A stretch of 14,528 bases of DNA, taken from the NCBI GenBank assembly GCA_000435515.1, contig FR884158.1, forward strand, positions 42,882 to 57,409. Direction: 5' to 3'. This DNA comes from Firmicutes bacterium CAG:582. GTDB lineage: Bacteria; Bacillota_I; Bacilli_A; RF39; UBA660. Shown piece after piece: positions 12,967 through 14,528 of this stretch. Positions within the stretch are counted from its first letter, which is position 1; each line of letters opens with the position of its first letter. The notes under the pieces were generated by a model. It searched no databases and was not told where the DNA came from. It was given only the letters and a program-made list of their open reading frames with translations. A program made the translations under genes and the position numbers.

Positions 12967-13785
12967 ATGTATAAAACTGAAAAAGAATTTTTAAGTCATT
13001 ATAATCCTGATGAATTTGATAGATTTTCAATAACAACAGATATTTTAGTAATAAGTATAAGTGATGAAGAATCTACTAATTATCGTAAAGCCAGTGAAAA
13101 AGTAATGAGTATTTTATTGGTAAAAAGAAATAATTTTCCGTTTAAAGATAAATGGTGCTTGCCAGGAGGATTTATTCGCGTTGATGAAGAATTAGAAAGT
13201 GCTCCAGCAAGAATTTTGGAGAATGAAACAAATGTTAAAGATATTTATTTAGAACAACTTTATACTTTTGGTGGTGTTAAAAGAGATCCAAGAATGCGTG
13301 TCATATCTACAACCTATATGGCTTTAGTTGATAAAAATAGAATGGATACTGAGTTAAAGAATGAAGCTAAATGGTTTAATTTGAGTGTAAATGAAGAAAA
13401 TGATTTAATTCATTTGACTTTAACTAATGATGATACAGTAATAACTGCTGTTGTTAAGAAAACTTTGAGAGAAAAAACTACTGATAGATATGAATTCAGT
13501 ATAGTTGAAAATGATTCTATTGCTTTTGATCATCCATTAGTTATTGTTTCTGGAATAGAAAGATTAAAAAATAAGATTGAATATACTGATGTAGTATTTA
13601 ATATGATGCCTAAATATTTTACTTTAGGTGAGCTTCAAAAAGTATATGAAGTAATCTTAAATAAAAAACTTTTGGATCCAGCATTTAGAAGAATTATTGC
13701 TAATAAAGTAGAAAAAACTGATGAGATGAAAACAGGTGCAGGTCATAGACCATCAAGATTATTTAAATATAGAGGAGGAAAATAA
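12967..13785 (+). CDS. nrtR: NrtR-type Nudix/winged-helix transcriptional regulator of NAD metabolism
   Basis: Predicted repressor with an N-terminal Nudix-fold sensor (about residues 22-150) and a C-terminal winged helix (about 215-272). I chose ATG 12967 (272 residues), because AGAGGTG at 12956-12962 lies just before it, whereas ATG 12952 would be almost at the transcript start. The Nudix box is degraded: GGFIRVDEELESAPARILEN and on keeps the Gly and first Glu, but REUxEExGU reads R-I-L-E-N-E-T-N-V. Hydrolysis is probably lost and ligand (ADP-ribose-like) binding kept, as in known NrtR proteins. The C-terminal FTLGELQKVYEVIL, AFRRII and GHRPSRLFKY are typical of the NrtR wing. It lies just after the five NAD genes and one base before ung. 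Confidence 0.9.
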   Translation: MYKTEKEFLSHYNPDEFDRFSITTDILVISISDEESTNYRKASEKVMSILLVKRNNFPFKDKWCLPGGFIRVDEELESAPARILENETNVKDIYLEQLYTFGGVKRDPRMRVISTTYMALVDKNRMDTELKNEAKWFNLSVNEENDLIHLTLTNDDTVITAVVKKTLREKTTDRYEFSIVENDSIAFDHPLVIVSGIERLKNKIEYTDVVFNMMPKYFTLGELQKVYEVILNKKLLDPAFRRIIANKVEKTDEMKTGAGHRPSRLFKYRGGK

Positions 13786-13786
13786 A

Positions 13787-14434
13787 ATGATTGGTAATGA
13801 TTGGGATAATGTTCTTACTCCAATATATAATGGTGATTATTTTGAACCTCTTTTAAAACGTGTTCAACATGAGTATAGTGTTCATACAGTTTATCCAAAT
13901 AAAAAGGAAGTATTTAATGCTTTAAGACTTACTCCTTTTAAAGATGTTAAGGTTGTCATAGTTGGACAAGATCCATATCATGGAGAAGGAGAAGCTCATG
14001 GCCTTTCTTTTTCGGTAAGAGATGGAGTAAGAATTCCACCTAGTTTAAAAAATATATATAAAGAATTATATGATGACTTAGGAGTTCCTATAAGAAATAC
14101 GGGAGATTTAACTTGTTGGGCTAAACAAGGAGTATTACTTTTAAACTCAACTCTAACTGTTGTTAAAGATACACCTAATTCACATAGCAATATTGGATGG
14201 CAACAATTTACTGATGATGTTATTTCTTTAATAGATGAAAATAAAAGAGATGTTGTGTTTATTCTTTGGGGTAATTATGCTAGAAGTAAAAAAGCATTAA
14301 TAAAAAACAATTATATTATTGAAAGTGCTCATCCATCACCATTCAGTGCAAGAAATGGATTCTTTGGTTCAAAACCTTTTTCAAGAACAAATGAATATTT
14401 AAAAAGTAAAGGTTTAGAAGAGATTAAATGGTAG
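13787..14434 (+). CDS. ung: Uracil-DNA glycosylase, family 1
   Basis: Removes uracil from DNA to begin base excision repair. I chose ATG 13787 (215 residues), supported by GAGGAGG at 13772-13778, instead of an upstream in-frame ATG at 13736 inside nrtR that would add 17 unrelated residues. Motifs are the water-activating loop GQDPYH (60-65, catalytic D62), GLSFSV, LLLNSTLTV (uracil-recognition strand with the key Asn), ILWGNYA and the DNA-intercalation loop HPSPFS (182-187, catalytic H182). The usual Leu of HPSPLS is Phe here. It is the second gene of the nrtR transcript, so ung expression may follow NAD-linked control. Confidence 0.97.
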   Translation: MIGNDWDNVLTPIYNGDYFEPLLKRVQHEYSVHTVYPNKKEVFNALRLTPFKDVKVVIVGQDPYHGEGEAHGLSFSVRDGVRIPPSLKNIYKELYDDLGVPIRNTGDLTCWAKQGVLLLNSTLTVVKDTPNSHSNIGWQQFTDDVISLIDENKRDVVFILWGNYARSKKALIKNNYIIESAHPSPFSARNGFFGSKPFSRTNEYLKSKGLEEIKW

Positions 14435-14493
14435 AAATTATTATGGAGGATTTTGTGGAAAAAACTTTAAGTGAGGAACTGAAGGATAACTAA
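14428..14493 (+). CDS. Possible small ORF downstream of ung (21 residues or fewer)
   Basis: ATG 14428 overlaps the ung stop (ATGGTAG) and opens a frame of 21 residues ending SEELKDN, just before the terminator. A strong TGGAGGA (14444-14450) inside it is spaced 5 bases before GTG 14455, which would give only 12 residues (start, then EKTLSEELKDN). Nothing in it is recognised. It may be a tiny translated peptide, a remnant of a lost gene, or non-coding. The overlap and internal ribosome binding site are the only support. Confidence 0.25.
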   Translation: MVEIIMEDFVEKTLSEELKDN

Positions 14494-14528
14494 AAGCAAA
14501 AATAATGTAAAACATGTTTTTGCTTTTT
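14492..14528 (+). terminator. Rho-independent terminator after ung
   Basis: Long stem AAAAGCAAAAA/TTTTTGCTTTT (14492-14502 and 14117+3000=14117 offset not needed: right arm 14517-14527), extended inward by ATGT/ACAT (14505-14508 and 14512-14515), ending in T residues at the window edge. The A-rich left and T-rich right sides would allow it to work in both directions. Confidence 0.9.

Noticed and set aside
1..14528. tRNA, rRNA, CRISPR, insertion sequence, phage or defence genes
   Set aside because: No tRNA-like cloverleaf, spaced direct repeats, transposase or terminal inverted repeats were seen; nearly all bases are accounted for by housekeeping and metabolic genes.
1..14528. Mycoplasma-type code (TGA as Trp)
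   Set aside because: TGA ends walJ, rlmH and nadE at the expected lengths, and tryptophan is encoded by TGG.

Overview
This window is a compact, AT-rich, almost wholly plus-strand stretch of a low-GC Gram-positive (Firmicutes/Bacilli-type) chromosome. Evidence: the rpsF-ssb-rpsR ... rplI-dnaB order, the walJ-rlmH pair next to a cell-wall hydrolase, strong AGGAGG-type ribosome binding sites, sigma-A-like promoters that are nearly all of the extended -10 (TGnTATAAT) type, and short hairpin-plus-T-run terminators. TGA is used as a stop (walJ, rlmH, nadE), so this is the standard bacterial code and not a Mycoplasma-type code. I suspect an uncultured gut Bacilli lineage (Erysipelotrichia or RF39-like), but the sequence alone does not fix that.

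Layout. (1) 1-655: the C-terminal part of an HtrA-family serine protease with its terminator. (2) 662-1795: ychF (obg-like ATPase) on its own promoter. (3) 1823-2917: a ribosomal/replication operon, rpsF-ssb-rpsR, with a structured leader whose CTCCTT can pair with the rpsF Shine-Dalgarno sequence. (4) 2919-4315: two diverged tandem paralogous genes for TPR-like helical-repeat proteins, each with its own promoter, between rpsR and rplI. (5) 4335-8885: a tightly packed operon rplI-dnaB-M23 peptidase (LysM-G5-M23)-walJ-rlmH ending in a terminator that overlaps the rlmH stop. (6) 8892-12909: an NAD salvage operon, pncA-pncB-nadE-nadD-pncC, with 1-nt gaps or overlaps throughout, driven by a consensus TTGACA-17-TATTAT promoter. 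(7) 12914-14528: a second promoter, a Nudix-wHTH regulator (NrtR type) and ung, followed by a possible mini-ORF and a strong terminator.

The NAD block forms a coherent pathway. PncA would convert nicotinamide to nicotinate, PncB nicotinate to NaMN, NadD NaMN to NaAD and NadE NaAD to NAD. PncC would return NMN (for example from NAD-dependent DNA ligase) to NaMN. The adjacent NrtR-like protein keeps a Nudix fold with a degraded catalytic box and a C-terminal winged helix, as expected of an ADP-ribose/NAD-metabolite-sensing repressor.

The most interesting DNA signal is around the pncA promoter. Two near-identical sites of the form TTAACA-N3-TGTTAR flank it, further TAACA/TGTTA half-sites sit on the -10 and in a 10-bp stem-loop at the predicted transcript start, and a 12/15 match lies at the nrtR promoter. 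I propose these as operators of the in-cluster NrtR-like protein; this is inference and untested.
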